DNA from: Schistosoma mansoni
Taxonomy: Eukaryota > Platyhelminthes > Trematoda > Strigeidida > Schistosomatidae
Direction: 5' to 3'
DNA: 64,000 nt
Assembly (NCBI RefSeq): GCF_000237925.1
Contig: NW_017386032.1
Coordinates: 124,001 to 188,000, forward strand
Made by a program: the position numbers and the translations under genes. The notes beneath the pieces are model-generated. The model saw only the letters and a program-made list of their open reading frames with translations. It was not told the origin of the DNA and searched no databases. Positions within the stretch are counted from its first letter, which is position 1; each line of letters opens with the position of its first letter. Positions 10,796-22,421 of this stretch are shown in pieces.

Positions 10796-11530
10796 GACTG
10801 TATAAGCATAGCATTACTGTAAACATTCAGATATGCCAAATCGGAACCAAGTACTTGGACTTCCTAGGACACACTATTGATGCTCAAGGCATCCGACCTC
10901 TAAGAAGCGAAGTGGTGGCCATTCTGGATTACCCAGAACCGAGCACCATTAAGTAATTGGGTACATTTAACGACCTTGTAAGTTTCTGTAGACGGTTCAT
11001 ACTGAAATGCACATCCCTTATGAAACCGCTAACCGACCAACTTCGTAGTAATGCGAAATCCATTAATTTGGACGACAACGCGCGAAAAGCATTCTTCACG
11101 GTTAAGGAACTTATCGCAAAGGCAACCATGCTAGCACATCGGGACACTCAAGCACCCATTAGTATCGCAGTAGACGCATCCGACTCAGCAATCGGAGGAG
11201 TCTTACAACAATGGGTTAACCACTCTTGCAACCTTTAGGATTTTTCTCGAGATGGTTGCTAGACACCGAATCGAGGTACGGCATTTTCGGTAGGGAACTC
11301 CAAGCTATATAATGTGCTATACGACATTTTCAAAACCCTATCGAAGGCTGGGGACTCACTCTTTTAACTGATCATATACTACTTACTTTCTCTTTAATTT
11401 CATCTTCAGACAAGTACTCACCTCGAGAGTCTCGACAACTGGACTACATTTCGCAGTTTACTTCATATATACAACAGATTTCTGGAATAAACAACGTAGT
11501 TGCAGACGCCTTGTCTCGTATTACTACCTT
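10796..11530 (+). pseudogene. RT thumb/connection and RNase H of the Gypsy element
   Basis: The frame reads KYLDFLGHTIDAQGIRPL at the end of the RT thumb, then a TAA in place of the usual residue before LGTFNDLVSFCRRFI. The RNase H region follows with ISIAVDASDSAIGGVLQQW, where the first catalytic Asp is kept, and much later VADALSRI. Several frames are needed between 11238 and 11530. No RT YVDD motif is present because that part was deleted. Confidence 0.85.
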
Positions 11531-11849
11531 CAACAGTTTTCAAGGAATCGACCTTTTGAAACTCTTCTAGTTTCAAGAAGAAGATATTGATCTTCAGCAC
11601 GAGTTATCCTCAACAACCCTCAAACTGCGCATTAAACAGATGGGAACAGGTAAGGAAACCTTACTATGTGACACATCTACAGGTAGGGACCGCACAATTG
11701 TGCCGAAACATTATCGACGCAACGTCTTCAATACGTTACACAATCTTTCTAATCCAGGTGTTTGTGCATCCCTCAAGTTTGTCTGACCTGATATGAATAA
11801 AGACGTGTGAGAGCGGGTATGCTACTGTGTAAGCTGCCAGAAACCTAAG

Positions 11850-12693
11850 GTGATCAGACACAACAAATGTGTCTTAGGCTCTTTCAAAACTCTTGATGCT
11901 CATTTCGACCACGCTCATCTGGATTTGGTAGGGCCTTTACCAGATTCAACTGGATACTCTTATCTGTTAAGCTGCTTAGACTGTTTCACTCGATGGCCAG
12001 AGGCGGTACACATTAAGGACATTACTGCTAAAGCAGTGGCCCGGGTCTTTGTCGAACGATGGGTAGCAATTTTCAGCTGCCCTTCAACCATCACTACAAA
12101 CCGCGGATGCCAGTTAGAATCTGGACTTTTCCGTTATCTGATCACACTATTAGGAATCACTCGCTCCCGAACGACCGCCCACCACCCACAAGCAAACGGG
12201 TTGGTAGGACCGTTTCACTGACAACTAAAAGCTTCGTTATCAGCTGCAAACGTTTCACAGCAGACCGATGCTGTTCCACTTGTCTTACTAGGTATCAACC
12301 ATGCAATGAAAGCTGATCCTTCGTCTTCTTCAATGAACATGGATCTAAACTCCTACACCAGCAGGCTTACACATGCTATACGTCCTGTCAAACCTGTTTC
12401 CATTCAACTGCAATCAAATGATGTTTTCGTTCAACCTGACTTATAGTACACATGTCTTCGTTTGTCGAGGCTCACATCGACAACTTCTCGAACCAGCATA
12501 CGAAGGACCCTTCAAAGTTCTTCAACGTGAACCTAAGTACTATATAGTCGATAAGAACGGAACTAACTACAGCATCAGTATCGATCGAATCAGAGTAGCA
12601 TATTTGGAAAGAAATCCTATCCACATCGATTTTCCTTCAGTACAATCGAACGACACTGCTCCTACACTTGTAGCACCCCATCCGACAGCCTAA
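11850..12693 (+). pseudogene. Integrase of the Gypsy element, catalytic residues lost
   Basis: The core reads HLDLVGPLPDS (first catalytic Asp present), then LDCFTRWPEA. Where the family has T-D-R-G the sequence has TTNRG, and where it has V-E-R-F-H it has LVGPFH, so the second Asp and the Glu of the D,D-35-E triad are both replaced. After a frameshifted stretch, 12450-12690 encodes the C-terminal domain with the GPY/F module as YEGPFKVLQREPKYYIVDKN. This part can be recognised with confidence but cannot encode an active integrase. Confidence 0.9.
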
Positions 12694-12699
12694 ACGTAC

Positions 12700-13304
12700 G
12701 TTGATACTTCATCAGCGTCTAAAAATAAACTTCAGACAACGTGTTCTGGAGGAACAGTAAGAATTCAGGAACATTTAAACGCCCATTGGAAGTAAGACAC
12801 AAGCTTTATCTCGATTTTCCTTTGTATTATATATTCCAAAAAAATTAAATATGCTTATAATTATACATTTATTCCGAAAAAAATTTTTTACTTATGAGCG
12901 TATATATATTTTTTTATATTAAAAAACGAGCAAAAAAACAATTTCTTTCGATCGCTTTTACGTTGTCGCAAGAGTATCGGTTTATTTACCTTTTTCCCGC
13001 TCACCTTGTGTCTTTACGTAAGTACGAGTGTGTTTCGACATGCACTTACACATTCTATATTTTCCTTTTCCAGGAAGGCTGGAAAAGAACGATGAAGTTT
13101 ATGAAGAATCAAGATTTCGATTTTACTTTGTTTTAGGATTACTTTACTGTATTTAATGACCCGTTATAGTAAGGAACAATGACCAGACGCTGCTAAACAT
13201 AGCAAGCTATCAGAAGAGTGTTTACCAACGACAAACTCGGTGGGTTTAAACTTATGGCTGACCACGTCGTAGGGTCATCACTACCTCACTAGGGGGGAGT
13301 GATC
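12700..13304 (+). other. 3' untranslated part and polypurine tract of the Gypsy element
   Basis: AT-rich sequence between the integrase end and the 3' LTR. It ends in the purine-rich stretch AGGGGGGAGTGATC at 13291-13304, directly before TGTAG, the expected place for the plus-strand primer. I see no other gene here; the open frame at 12894-13136 is low-complexity. Confidence 0.65.
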
Positions 13305-13596
13305 TGTAGCTGTAAATAAATCCCCAAAATCAATAGCTCTGTAAGTATTCGACATTCGATGCTGAACACATTAGTTTTAATGGACTCATTTAGCTGAAGG
13401 CGCTCGGTTATGCTCGCGCACCAGATCATGTTTAAGGACGGCGTGCGCAATATCTCCTGCGATCACTAGCCAGATTAGATCAGTCACTCCCCACACCCAT
13501 CAAAGATATCTTCCATCCTCCTCGCTTCTGACTTGATTTTACTGGGTGGGCGCGATTCGACTATAGGTGTTACTGGTAAAGTGTTGTCAAACTACA
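13305..13596 (+). repeat. 3' LTR of the Gypsy element
   Basis: It starts TGTAG and ends CTACA, a perfect 5-bp inverted terminal repeat of the TG...CA type, 292 bases long. The first 124 bases match the 5' remnant. Confidence 0.82.
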
Positions 13597-14450
13597 ATAC
13601 CTGTAATATTTTTAATAAGCATTCGGAACACTTCTGTTCTGTTTATGCATTGTACCTAAGATTTTCCAGGATGATAAACGAACTCTAAAGCCTCATAATA
13701 CGAAACAATAGTGAATTTCTCTTAATGTGAATGTTTTTGAAGCTGTTGAGTGCCTCAAAATACTGCTAATGCTCCTCTCTGAGTTTGAGAATGACGTTGT
13801 CTAGCAACAGTACTTTTGCTTAAAGCACATTAGAACCCTACCTACCTGTTCTAAAACTGAATCAGTGTCCACAGGTAAGGTATCGGTAGTAAGTACAGAG
13901 TGTACTTAAGGAGAATAAGTTCGGGGATTGGATCAATTTGAAAAATCTCCAGTAAACCTTGTAAGCACGACTACCTTCCGGCGCTGTATTATGTAATTTT
14001 CATTTGGCTTTGTAGTTTGGGCACAATATCTTTGACCCTCTAGTTATTCTACAGCATCATCTTATTAGTTATGATCATTTTCAGAGAACTCAGAAAATGG
14101 TAACACTTTTTCACGTGGTTCATGATTTTTCTCGTCTAGTTCATCTTCAGGGTGTATTATACTGAGATTATAACTTTTTGTTGTATATCGCGACCATTTC
14201 TCACCTGTGAGGTGGAATCTGAAGGTCATATGCCGGTTAATGCAAACCTATCATGGACGTTTTCAAATATTTCATATAAGCCCCCTATATCCAACATTAA
14301 CTGGTTTTTTCCTTCTGACTATACTGATTGGAACACAAGCACTCAAGTAATAGCTACTGTCATACTGGATGACTTAACACCTAATCTCTAGAATCCTTCA
14401 TGTACACACAGTCGCTAATTTTGGTATTAGCCCGATTAATACCTAATAAC
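13597..14450. other. Spacer between the Gypsy and CR1-like elements
   Basis: About 850 bases with no gene I can support. The open frame at 14152-14391 has no recognisable features. Confidence 0.5.
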
Positions 14451-14806
14451 TATAAAATAAAATAAAATAAAAAATAATAATATATATTCTGAAAATAATA
14501 TTTACAGAATTCACACCAGTTTACAGTCATGATCAGATTGTTATAAAAATCAACATTTAATGTAGAGAGCAAACATGAAATATAAGAAAGTTTTATGTTT
14601 GCTGGTTTAGTAATTGATAAGTAGTTTATATATGGCAGGCCAATGCAACACCAGGGAACTTGTCATTTTTTCTTAAGTGGATAGCCTGATGTTCTGTAAG
14701 GTTATTTCTAGTGCCAAAGCGAGTTATTGATAATTATCTACAACTAGAGAAAGTAAGAATAAAGCAAAGAGCACGGAACAATAAAACAATGATAGCAAGT
14801 AAGAGG

Positions 14807-17800
14807 TTAAAAACTTAAAGTTCCGATAATCTCACTTGTGGAGTAAGATACACTTGCAGGCGCTAGAGCATTTAATGCATTTTCAGAGGAGCAAAAGGCA
14901 TTAATTGAGCGAACAAACAATGGGAGAGAGTTTAACATACGGATAGTTTGAGGTAAATTATTCCAGAGCATAGAAAACTTACAGGCAAAGTAATTCATAT
15001 AGAGAGAAGATCTAGAATATGTTTGTTTGGCTAAAGACAAGGAGTTACGAATGTTGTAATGTGGGGCTTTAGCATATTGAATCGCCTGGCTGGATGTGAA
15101 GGAGAGTTTGTTAAGTATTTTGAAAAAGAAGATAAGGTTAAGTTTGAGTCTCCTCTTCCATAAGGGGTCAAGCCCTAGTTTACTACACCTCGAATTATAT
15201 GTCAAGACACTATCAGTTCCAAGAGTACGAAGTGTAAATCGTCTCTGTACTGATTCCAGTCTTAATTTATCTTTTATGCGCGTGCTACTAAGGAGAAACG
15301 CGCAATATTCGAGGAGTGGTCGAACACAGACTTTGTACATTAATATACGAGATTCACTGTTATGAAGGTTTCGAGTTATGTAACCTATAAGGCGTTGAGA
15401 CTTGGACGTTTGTTTCATTATCTGTTCAGTAAACAAGTCGTCGGAGTACCTAAGTCCTAGATCTACTACCGAGTGTAACCTAGATAACATTTCCCCATTT
15501 ATGGTAAGATCGAGGTTGAGTGATGTATCACCGAAGCATAACCAACCACATTTAGCTGTATTAAGCTCCAGTTGCCATTTCGAGCACCACTGTGCTACAT
15601 TGTTAAGCTCCGAGCTGATACAATTTTGAATATTGCTCAGCTCATGTGGAGAAAATGAGTACACCACCTTAAGATCGTCTGCAAACAAAAGGGACTTACC
15701 CTCACTAAAAACTCACAAATATCATTAATGAAAACTAAAAAGAGCAAGGAACCTAAGACACTACCCTGAATTACCCCACTTCTAACAGGGACTGCATTCG
15801 ACAATGAAGAGTTGATTTTAACTATTTGATGTCGATTGCTGAGGAAGGAATCAAACCAGGCTAGTAACGGGTTTTTGGACCCCATAAGATGCGAGTTTAC
15901 CTATGAAAAGTTGGTGGTTGACCATGTCGAAGGCCTTAGAAATGTCCAGGTATAGCACTAGTACTAGATATCCTTGGTTACGAAGAGAATAGACTAAATT
16001 AAAGAAGTCAAAATGACATGTCATACAAGATCGATTTTTAAGAAATCCATGTTGCGAATCATCAATAAATTGTTCAGTCAATAAATAGTTGGATAGTTCG
16101 TCACTAATAATTTTTTCCATAATCCTAGAGATAACTGGAGTAATATTTATTGGCCGATAGTTGTTCATGTCAGTCTTATCTCCGGATTTGTAACGTGGTA
16201 TGATGTACGCGGTTTTCCAACGGTCAGGATAAGAGCCTGATTGCATAGAGAGAGTAAACAGCTTAAGGAGAAGAAGTGGAATATCTGGACCACCATATTT
16301 GTAGAGAAATGATGAAATCCCGTCTGCTCCGTGACCTTTCGAAACCTTGAGGTTATTTATAACCTTACCAATTTTCAGACATGTGAAGGAGATAGATTTA
16401 ATTGAGTTAACAGTCATGCATATAACTTTAGAAACATAGCCATTTATGGATTCTTTGCCATTTGCAAAATTACCACTGAAAAGGTCTGCTATAGTTTTTG
16501 GATCATATATAAAACTATTGTTATACAGGATGCATGGTATATCAACATTTTGAGTTGATTTAGCACGTTTATTGTAAAGGTGGATTAGGTTTTGCACTTT
16601 TGAGCTAGTGCTTAGTGCTAATAGCTCTTCATTAATGGCTTTTAACCTATGTTTCTCTTTTATTTGGTTAAAAATTATTGTTATTTGTGTGACTGCCGTG
16701 AAGTCGTTAGATTTAAAATAACGTTTCTTTAGGCGTCTTAGTTTATTACGATATTTAGCTGGTATATATAATTCGTAATGTTTACTAGTCCTGTAAGTCT
16801 TAATTGGTGCACAGGAGTCTAGACAAGAGTTAACAATCAAATAGAATATGTTGATGGCATCTGTCAGACTATTACATGAGAAGAATTCATCCCAGTCTGA
16901 GAGTTTGATCAGTGAGCGCAAGAGGTCCCAGTCTGCATGCTTATAGTCTCTATAATTGCAGGTTCTTTGAATTGGTCGGTTGTAGAAGGGATGGATGGGG
17001 AGAGCACAAGCTACTATCCTATGATCACTGCTTTCAAACTCGTCGTATACTTGTACAGATAGGGGAATGATATCTCTACTAAATATTAGATCAAGTGTAT
17101 TATCACCCCTTGTTGGGGTACGAACCCACTGTCACCAGCAGTACAGATTAAGGATTGATAAAAATTCATCATTGCTAGACTGACAACTACCGGTACTCCA
17201 GTTAATCCCAGGATAATTGAAATCGCCAGTGATAATCTTAGCACTGAAGTTTAGAGTAGATGCCTGTATAAATGCATTGATAATAAGATCATTCAAATTA
17301 TCAGTACTATCAGGGGCTCTATATATACAACCTAGGAGTAGACTATGGTTTAGGGTATTGATTGATATCCAGATCGATTCTGGTAAACTATTCAAGATAA
17401 TATCTTCAACTTTGTTAGTTGTTAAGGTATCCAAAGCAAATATAAGACAACCGCCTCCTCGCTTAGTTTCTCTGTCACAGCGATAGAGTCGATAGTTTTG
17501 GATATTTAATTCGGAATCGGCCACTGCTGGATAACACCACGTTTCAGTGATAAGTATAAAAGAAGGCTTGGCTAGGAAGGCTAAGGTTCTCAAGGCTGAA
17601 ATTTTGTTCAGAAGTGAACGTGCGTTAATAAGTAATAAGTTTAGAAAGGGAGTGTGTAGTGTAAAAAAACCGAGAGCATCCTTATCGATGGAATGAGTTC
17701 TAGCTATGCCTGGACTATGGTTTAATGTGTTTTCCGGATCGCATGGGCTATGGCATGAGCGAATTGTAGTGTTAGTGGAACAAGGGATCTCTGGGGGCCG

Positions 17801-17812
17801 AAAAAAGAATCC
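14807..17812 (-). pseudogene. CR1-like ORF2: endonuclease and reverse transcriptase
   Basis: The frame is open from 17812 down to 14807 except for one TGA at 17132-17134 and a segment near 15870-15690 read in another frame. The endonuclease runs from LLLINARSLLNKISALR through ILITETWC and ITGDFNYPGINW to FESSDHRIVACAL, so its Asn, Glu, Asp and His motifs are all present. The RT follows with IIPRYKSGDKTDMNNYRPI, SQHGFLKNRSC, LYLDISKAFDMVNH (first Asp), VIQGSVLGSLLFLVFINDI and FADDLKVVYSF (paired Asp intact), then a C-terminal segment beginning VCVRPLLEYC. The protein would be about 1000 residues, normal for the group. No clear ATG marks its start upstream of the NARSLL motif. Confidence 0.9.
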
Positions 17813-17976
17813 TTATTTTGGTAAGGTTGTACTTGTTTTGGTGGACAATTAAGACAGATGCCTGTATGTTGGGGTTGCGTTGATGGTGCATAACCTAGTA
17901 TACCATCTTCCCCACTGCAAGAGTGATGATAAGAGTTACATCTTGCAGGTTTATTATTTATAACATTTGGGGGAAA

Positions 17977-19212
17977 TCATGCAGCACGTTGGTTCATTGC
18001 CGTCTGTCTAATAGTAGGCCTGCTTACATGATGGTAGTAGTGGCCGTCTCGTGTAACGTTTGAACGAAATGTGTCCTTATAACCTCCCTTACGGTGAGTA
18101 GGGTTAAGCATGGTTTCAGAAATTATACTTTTGTTTGGTAAGGCCGTTGAAATATTTTTGGTATTCGGTCTAGAACCAAAAGGTTCTTTATTTACTTTCT
18201 TCTTAATTGGTATATTCTTTTTAGGTTTAGCAGTGTTTTTATGAGCCTTCACAATAGAATCAGGTGTACGATCCTTGGCTTCCGATATTACACTGGAAAG
18301 AATGACATTAGAGTCTACATCAGATGTGTCATGGTTATCTAGGGCCACTATGGGTATGAGAGGCAAACTAGCACACTGCATTGGTATATCAGTACACTGA
18401 CTAACATGAGACAGATTAGCTGCACCAGTGGGTTCAGCTGCTGGCGCGATCACATTTGTTGTGACCTCAACAATGTTATTTTCGTTCATGGTACGCTTTT
18501 GTGTTAGTCCTTGATTGGTGTTTTTGTCTGAGACTATAAGAGCGTTTTTAAACTTCGTATGCGCACAGACTAGCTGTTCAGATTCTTCCAAACGTTCCGC
18601 TAACAAATGGGAATCAGATCTAAACAGGATAGGGCACGAGTATTTTTGATGCTTTTTGTTAAGTCGGATACATTGGCATGGATTGTCCTGGAGATTAGCT
18701 GCCTTTAGTATCGAGTTTCTTACAGTTTTAATGGCAACTTTGTCAGGTATATTATATATAATCACATTATTTCGAGAGATTATTCGCTTGGTGACTTCAC
18801 TAGCTATCAAGTCAATAACGGATTCTACTTTGATCCTGTCTTCGAGTTCAGAAGTAACTATATCCTTGGACAACAGCAGTCGAAGGGGTGACAGTGTCTT
18901 TAGTTCTAGTTTAAGATCATCATGCTTTAATAAAGAGCCCGCAAGTGACTCCACTTTAGAACGCATATCACTTAATTGCTTAAAGACAGAGGCTAATTCG
19001 CTCTTAATAAGATCGATACCATCTGTTCGTGAGTTAGAACTCATTATTAAGTTAGACATAGAGTCATCCAGCAACATGTGTGGAACAAGTCCACTCCCAC
19101 TATTATCTGGTGCAACAGGAGTTGCAGAGCATGGGGTATAGGTAAGACCAGAGTTGTTAATATCTGAAGAAATAGGACTTTTTCGAGCTCGTTTTTGTGT
19201 CAGTCGAACCAT
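17977..19212 (-). CDS. CR1-like ORF1 protein, 411 residues
   Basis: An intact frame from ATG (19212) to the stop at 17977. ORF1 proteins of this group bind the element's RNA and act as chaperones. Here residues about 65-140 are charged and heptad-like, fitting a coiled coil. Residues about 148-225 (NNVIIYNIPD, then CIRLNKKH, then CPILFRSDSHLLAERLEES) have the pattern of the RRM-like fold seen in other LINE ORF1 proteins. The remainder is low-complexity and basic near the C-terminus. The matching segment in the plus-strand relative at about 20460-20560 (VAEEVTKRV, then STIIYN) supports its identity as an element protein and not a host gene. The family assignment of the fold is an inference. 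Confidence 0.85.
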   Translation of the reverse strand: MVRLTQKRARKSPISSDINNSGLTYTPCSATPVAPDNSGSGLVPHMLLDDSMSNLIMSSNSRTDGIDLIKSELASVFKQLSDMRSKVESLAGSLLKHDDLKLELKTLSPLRLLLSKDIVTSELEDRIKVESVIDLIASEVTKRIISRNNVIIYNIPDKVAIKTVRNSILKAANLQDNPCQCIRLNKKHQKYSCPILFRSDSHLLAERLEESEQLVCAHTKFKNALIVSDKNTNQGLTQKRTMNENNIVEVTTNVIAPAAEPTGAANLSHVSQCTDIPMQCASLPLIPIVALDNHDTSDVDSNVILSSVISEAKDRTPDSIVKAHKNTAKPKKNIPIKKKVNKEPFGSRPNTKNISTALPNKSIISETMLNPTHRKGGYKDTFRSNVTRDGHYYHHVSRPTIRQTAMNQRAA

Positions 19213-19361
19213 TTTTATTCAAGGGTTAAGTGAATATTATTATTGATTTATAAACTAGGGTTTAACTATATATAAGCACTTTGTAATAAATACCGTGTGA
19301 TCGTAACGCAAACTCCAAACGTACCGCAATAAAATCATATACATAAGCAAAACTGGATAGT

Positions 19362-19520
19362 GACTAGCAGTGGAATCCAGGACGCGCGTTTCGTCCTATT
19401 TGGGACTAGTCAGCTGGATGTACCTGCATCTCGGAGTTGATGTTCACTCTTGGGCTCGAACCCATTACCGTTTGCTTCAAACGCCGTCGCATTATCCACT
19501 TAGCTACTAAGTCCTCATAA
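19362..19520 (-). mobile_element. tRNA-derived hammerhead SINE (schistosome S-alpha type)
   Basis: On the minus strand a tRNA-like head reads TAGCTAAGTGGATA (A box, about 19493-19506) and GGGTTCGAGCCC (B box, 19451-19462), the two parts of an RNA polymerase III internal promoter. It is followed by a hammerhead-like segment and a short tail CTAGTCACTATCC. It sits between the 5' ends of the two head-to-head CR1-like elements. The same unit recurs at 61225-61390, and its ribozyme part alone recurs at 45781-45844. Confidence 0.87.
19366..19424 (-). ncRNA. Hammerhead ribozyme copy with G8 substitution
   Basis: The minus strand reads ...CATCCAG, CTGACTA, stem II GTCC...GGAC, GAAA, CGCGCGTC, CTGGATTCC. 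Stems I and II pair perfectly and GAAA and the GTC cleavage triplet are kept. The core CUGANGA has T instead of G at position 8 (plus coordinate 19408). G8 is the conserved catalytic guanine in hammerheads, so this copy should be inactive. Confidence 0.88.
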
Positions 19521-19761
19521 TCATCTTTGCTCATAATGCTTGTGAATCAAGTCTATATCGGAGTAATACTTACGGTATGCACATATGGCCAATCGTAGTC
19601 TTAAACTTCAAACAAACAATACCAAGTATATAATTCTATTTTCTATTTAGTTAACGAGCTCTTTACCCAGTAAGCTTCCAATTATGAATAGTAATTGCTA
19701 TAAAAGAGAAGTATTACCTACTTATTCTTAACCCACCGAAAGGTCGAAATCTGTTATCCGT

Positions 19762-20580
19762 ATGTCTGACAAATCTGTACTCGGCAAAGTCAACCCTTCA
19801 TCTTCTGAACTCTTCTCTTCTTATCCACAAATACCACCACCAATGCCTGATTTTTCGTGCAACAACCTCTTTACGTCTTCAAAAGGTACACCGATAGTAA
19901 GACGGGTTGATATAAAAGGTGTTATGCCCAAGTACACTGAGAAGTCATCATAGTGTACCCGTCGGCATGATTTATTAGGGCCAAAAACCAAAGTTTCGAA
20001 AATCAGTGAGTCTGATACTTTACCTCATACACACCAAGATGCTGATCGTTATGGTGTGGTGAACGAGGACATAAGTTGAGACAATAGAATGTATTTGAAT
20101 GCAAAATTACAGAACAACCTAGTAAAATCTGAGAACCATGCAGTGAATACTCCATTTGCTAAATGTCGATCGATCGTCTCAGACTTCATCGTTCTTCCGC
20201 TTCCACACAAATCATTCTTTTTTTTTGTTTTCTTTGCTTTGATTTTCTTAGCCTTCTTCCTCCAGACATTTCACCCTCGATTGATGACGCATACCACTTA
20301 TATCTGTCGACATCAGTAACACAACACAATGGAACTTATATCCGTCAGTTACAAAACTCCTTTGCCGAAATTAACAGGGAACTTCAACAGTCAGCGGCCC
20401 TCACGCATATACAGGCCACGAATAGTGACAAAAACATCGAACAACCCTTTAAGCCTGAGCGTGTCTTGCAGTTTGTAGCTGAAGAAGTAACGAAAAGAGT
20501 AGTTTACCCCCATAGTACGATTATATACAATCCTCCTGACCGCACACTGTCCGTTAAGCCAGCGGATATTTGACTTCGAG
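19762..20580 (+). pseudogene. ORF1 remnant of the second CR1-like element
   Basis: It starts at an ATG (MSDKSVLGKVNPSSSELFSS) and breaks at 19951. After a frame change it reads VAEEVTKRVVYPHSTIIYN near 20470-20530, which parallels IASEVTKRIISRNNVIIYN in the intact ORF1 at 17977-19212. Later ORF1 sequence up to about 21080 is unreadable beyond short pieces. Confidence 0.72.
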
Positions 20581-21853
20581 CATGTGATCGCTGAACAGTA
20601 ACTGTCAAGTCACTCGACACAGAAAAAAATTGGATAGGTCAACCAATTAAACCTACCAAAGTAAAAACGAGACCTCCTAAAACTATCACATAAAATGACC
20701 CGAATGAACTTGAATTCACCTCACAGACCCAGAGAGACTCTTCAACTCTAGTAAATAAGGATCGAAAAACGAGATTCACAACACTTGACAAGGAAATACG
20801 TAGGATTCAACCCAACATCTCGATGGCTTCTCCATCAACACTGAACAGATTCTTCTCTCTTACGTCTTGTAACTTATCTCCAACCCCTCCAAGTGGAAAA
20901 ACTAGTGATAGGAAATAATGGATATATCACTCACCCACTAGAGCTTAGAACTATTAGTAAGCATGGTAATAATAGACTTCTCACTCCACATCCTATCCCA
21001 AATCCCTGGAAGCACAGCTGTTACCACTCTCCGAACGAAAATCTCCCACATTTTAAGTCGCGAGTCAGTCAAATATGAATGATTTCAAAATATAAGAATT
21101 GTCATAGCAACTTCTAACTACTTACAGTAGATCCGCCCGAAGATAACACTAATGCAAATAGCTCCTACTCAAGATACGAACTTTGCCGTCGACTACGATA
21201 CAAATAACAGTACCTGTGCAATAAGTCTGCACAAGAGTCTTTTGGAATGCCACCCCTAATGACATCCCTGGCGAGGTATGTAGCCCATGTTATTTCCAAT
21301 CACATGCGAAATATAAGCTCGCTCCTCCCATGCAGACTCAATCAGAGAGTGTTTCTACTGTTTGGCTGTGTCTACCGTCAATCTAACGCATTAACAAATA
21401 AAAAAGCAATATTGTCAAAGGTGTTCACACTAGCTTCATTCCCACCATCCACAAACAAGCTTACTTATGGTGACTTCAACATGTTTGAAATTTCCTAGTA
21501 GTCAGCCAAAACGCCAAAACGTTTTGCACCAATTACTGAAAGCCTGGAGCTTGGACAGTTGACACAACGTCGGTAGCCCTACTGGATGTTAAAGTATCTC
21601 GTATTCGGTCTGTGTCGTGGCCTAACCCCCCGATAGTGTACATACGGAAAACTTTTCCAGGCAGAGAAAATAACATTGACGTTAGGTACATTTGGATTGA
21701 GGACAACCTAACGGACAGCAGTTAATTGATCCCCAGGCAGCGTTTGTAGAGCGTAGGAATAATTTGCCGTTGGCTCGTTATGCAGCGAATCTGGAATTGA
21801 GATTCCAGTGCCGCGAACCAAACTTCTGGATCATGGGCAATGAAGGGAACAGG

Positions 21854-22421
21854 TCAAAAATCGGTTGCCTGTACCTCTGAGTCTATTATATTAATGCTAT
21901 TCTTATCGTTATCCACCACATTGAGTTGTTGCCAAAATATTATATATTGAGAAATATCAATACGAATACGTGCAACAAAAGTGGATGGATCGATAATAGA
22001 CTCACTATGGTAATCTTCATTGGAAGGTTTGCCAGATGTTGAGACGTGTTCAAGAATTCGGCTCACCGGATGTAGATGACGTCGAGTCGCGATTGACAAT
22101 GATCACTAATATAGGAACATTACGTGCCAGGTATCGGCTTCGATCCCTCGGGAGGCCAAAAACCAGAAGGCTGTTAGTGGTTGCAATAAGGTATATTTGT
22201 TGGCGATCTTGTGGTATCGAAAGAACACCGAGACGTGCCAAAGTTTACGGGCGGAACTGTCCAGAGTAATCGAGTTCGTGCAATATAACAGGCAACAGAA
22301 GGAAAAGTGTCTTTGGTACAGTTAAACAAACAAGTACAGTGAAACAATCACTGGTATAATTGGTTATAATAATAATTGTTTCCATTATACCAATCGCGAT
22401 CTCGTCACAGAAGTAGGTCAC
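21854..22421 (-). repeat. Repeat joined into the second CR1-like element
   Basis: The block 22083-22421 is almost identical (four visible differences in 339 bases) to 51911-52249, in the same orientation. To its left, 21854-22099 is open on the minus strand for 81 codons, starting around SIATRRHLHPVSRILEHVS. I do not recognise the family. An LTR with the start of a gag reading would fit, but no primer-binding site or target-site duplication is clear. Confidence 0.7.

Larger units (their letters stand above)
10375..13596 (+). mobile_element. Ty3/Gypsy-like LTR retrotransposon, internally deleted
   Basis: A plus-strand LTR element whose ends are a 124-bp remnant of the 5' LTR (10375-10498) and a 3' LTR (13305-13596) matching it at a constant offset of 2930 bases. 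Between them lie a fragment of gag, the RT thumb and connection, RNase H, integrase core and integrase C-terminal domain, in the order typical of Ty3/Gypsy. The gag segment runs straight into the RT thumb near 10745-10795, so protease and the RT catalytic palm are gone. Many stops and frameshifts show it is dead. The flanking bases (ATAA before, ATAC after) are at best a decayed target-site duplication. Confidence 0.92.
14450..19330 (-). mobile_element. CR1-like non-LTR retrotransposon, nearly complete
   Basis: A two-ORF non-LTR element on the minus strand: ORF1 at 19212-17977 and ORF2 (endonuclease plus RT) at 17812-14807. The order and the jockey/CR1-type motifs (NARSLLNK, TETWC, GDFNYPGINW, SDHRIV, FADD) support the CR1 group. 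The damage is light: one in-frame stop and one pair of compensating frameshifts in ORF2, with ORF1 fully open. The outer ends are uncertain. The 3' end may be near the short A/T-rich (plus-strand ATAAA-type) repeats at 14452-14480. A related, much more decayed copy lies head to head at about 19740-23960. Confidence 0.88.

Noticed and set aside
18656-19141. 161-codon plus-strand frame
   Set aside because: Lies opposite the CR1-like ORF1, which has the element context and a recognisable fold; this is its shadow.
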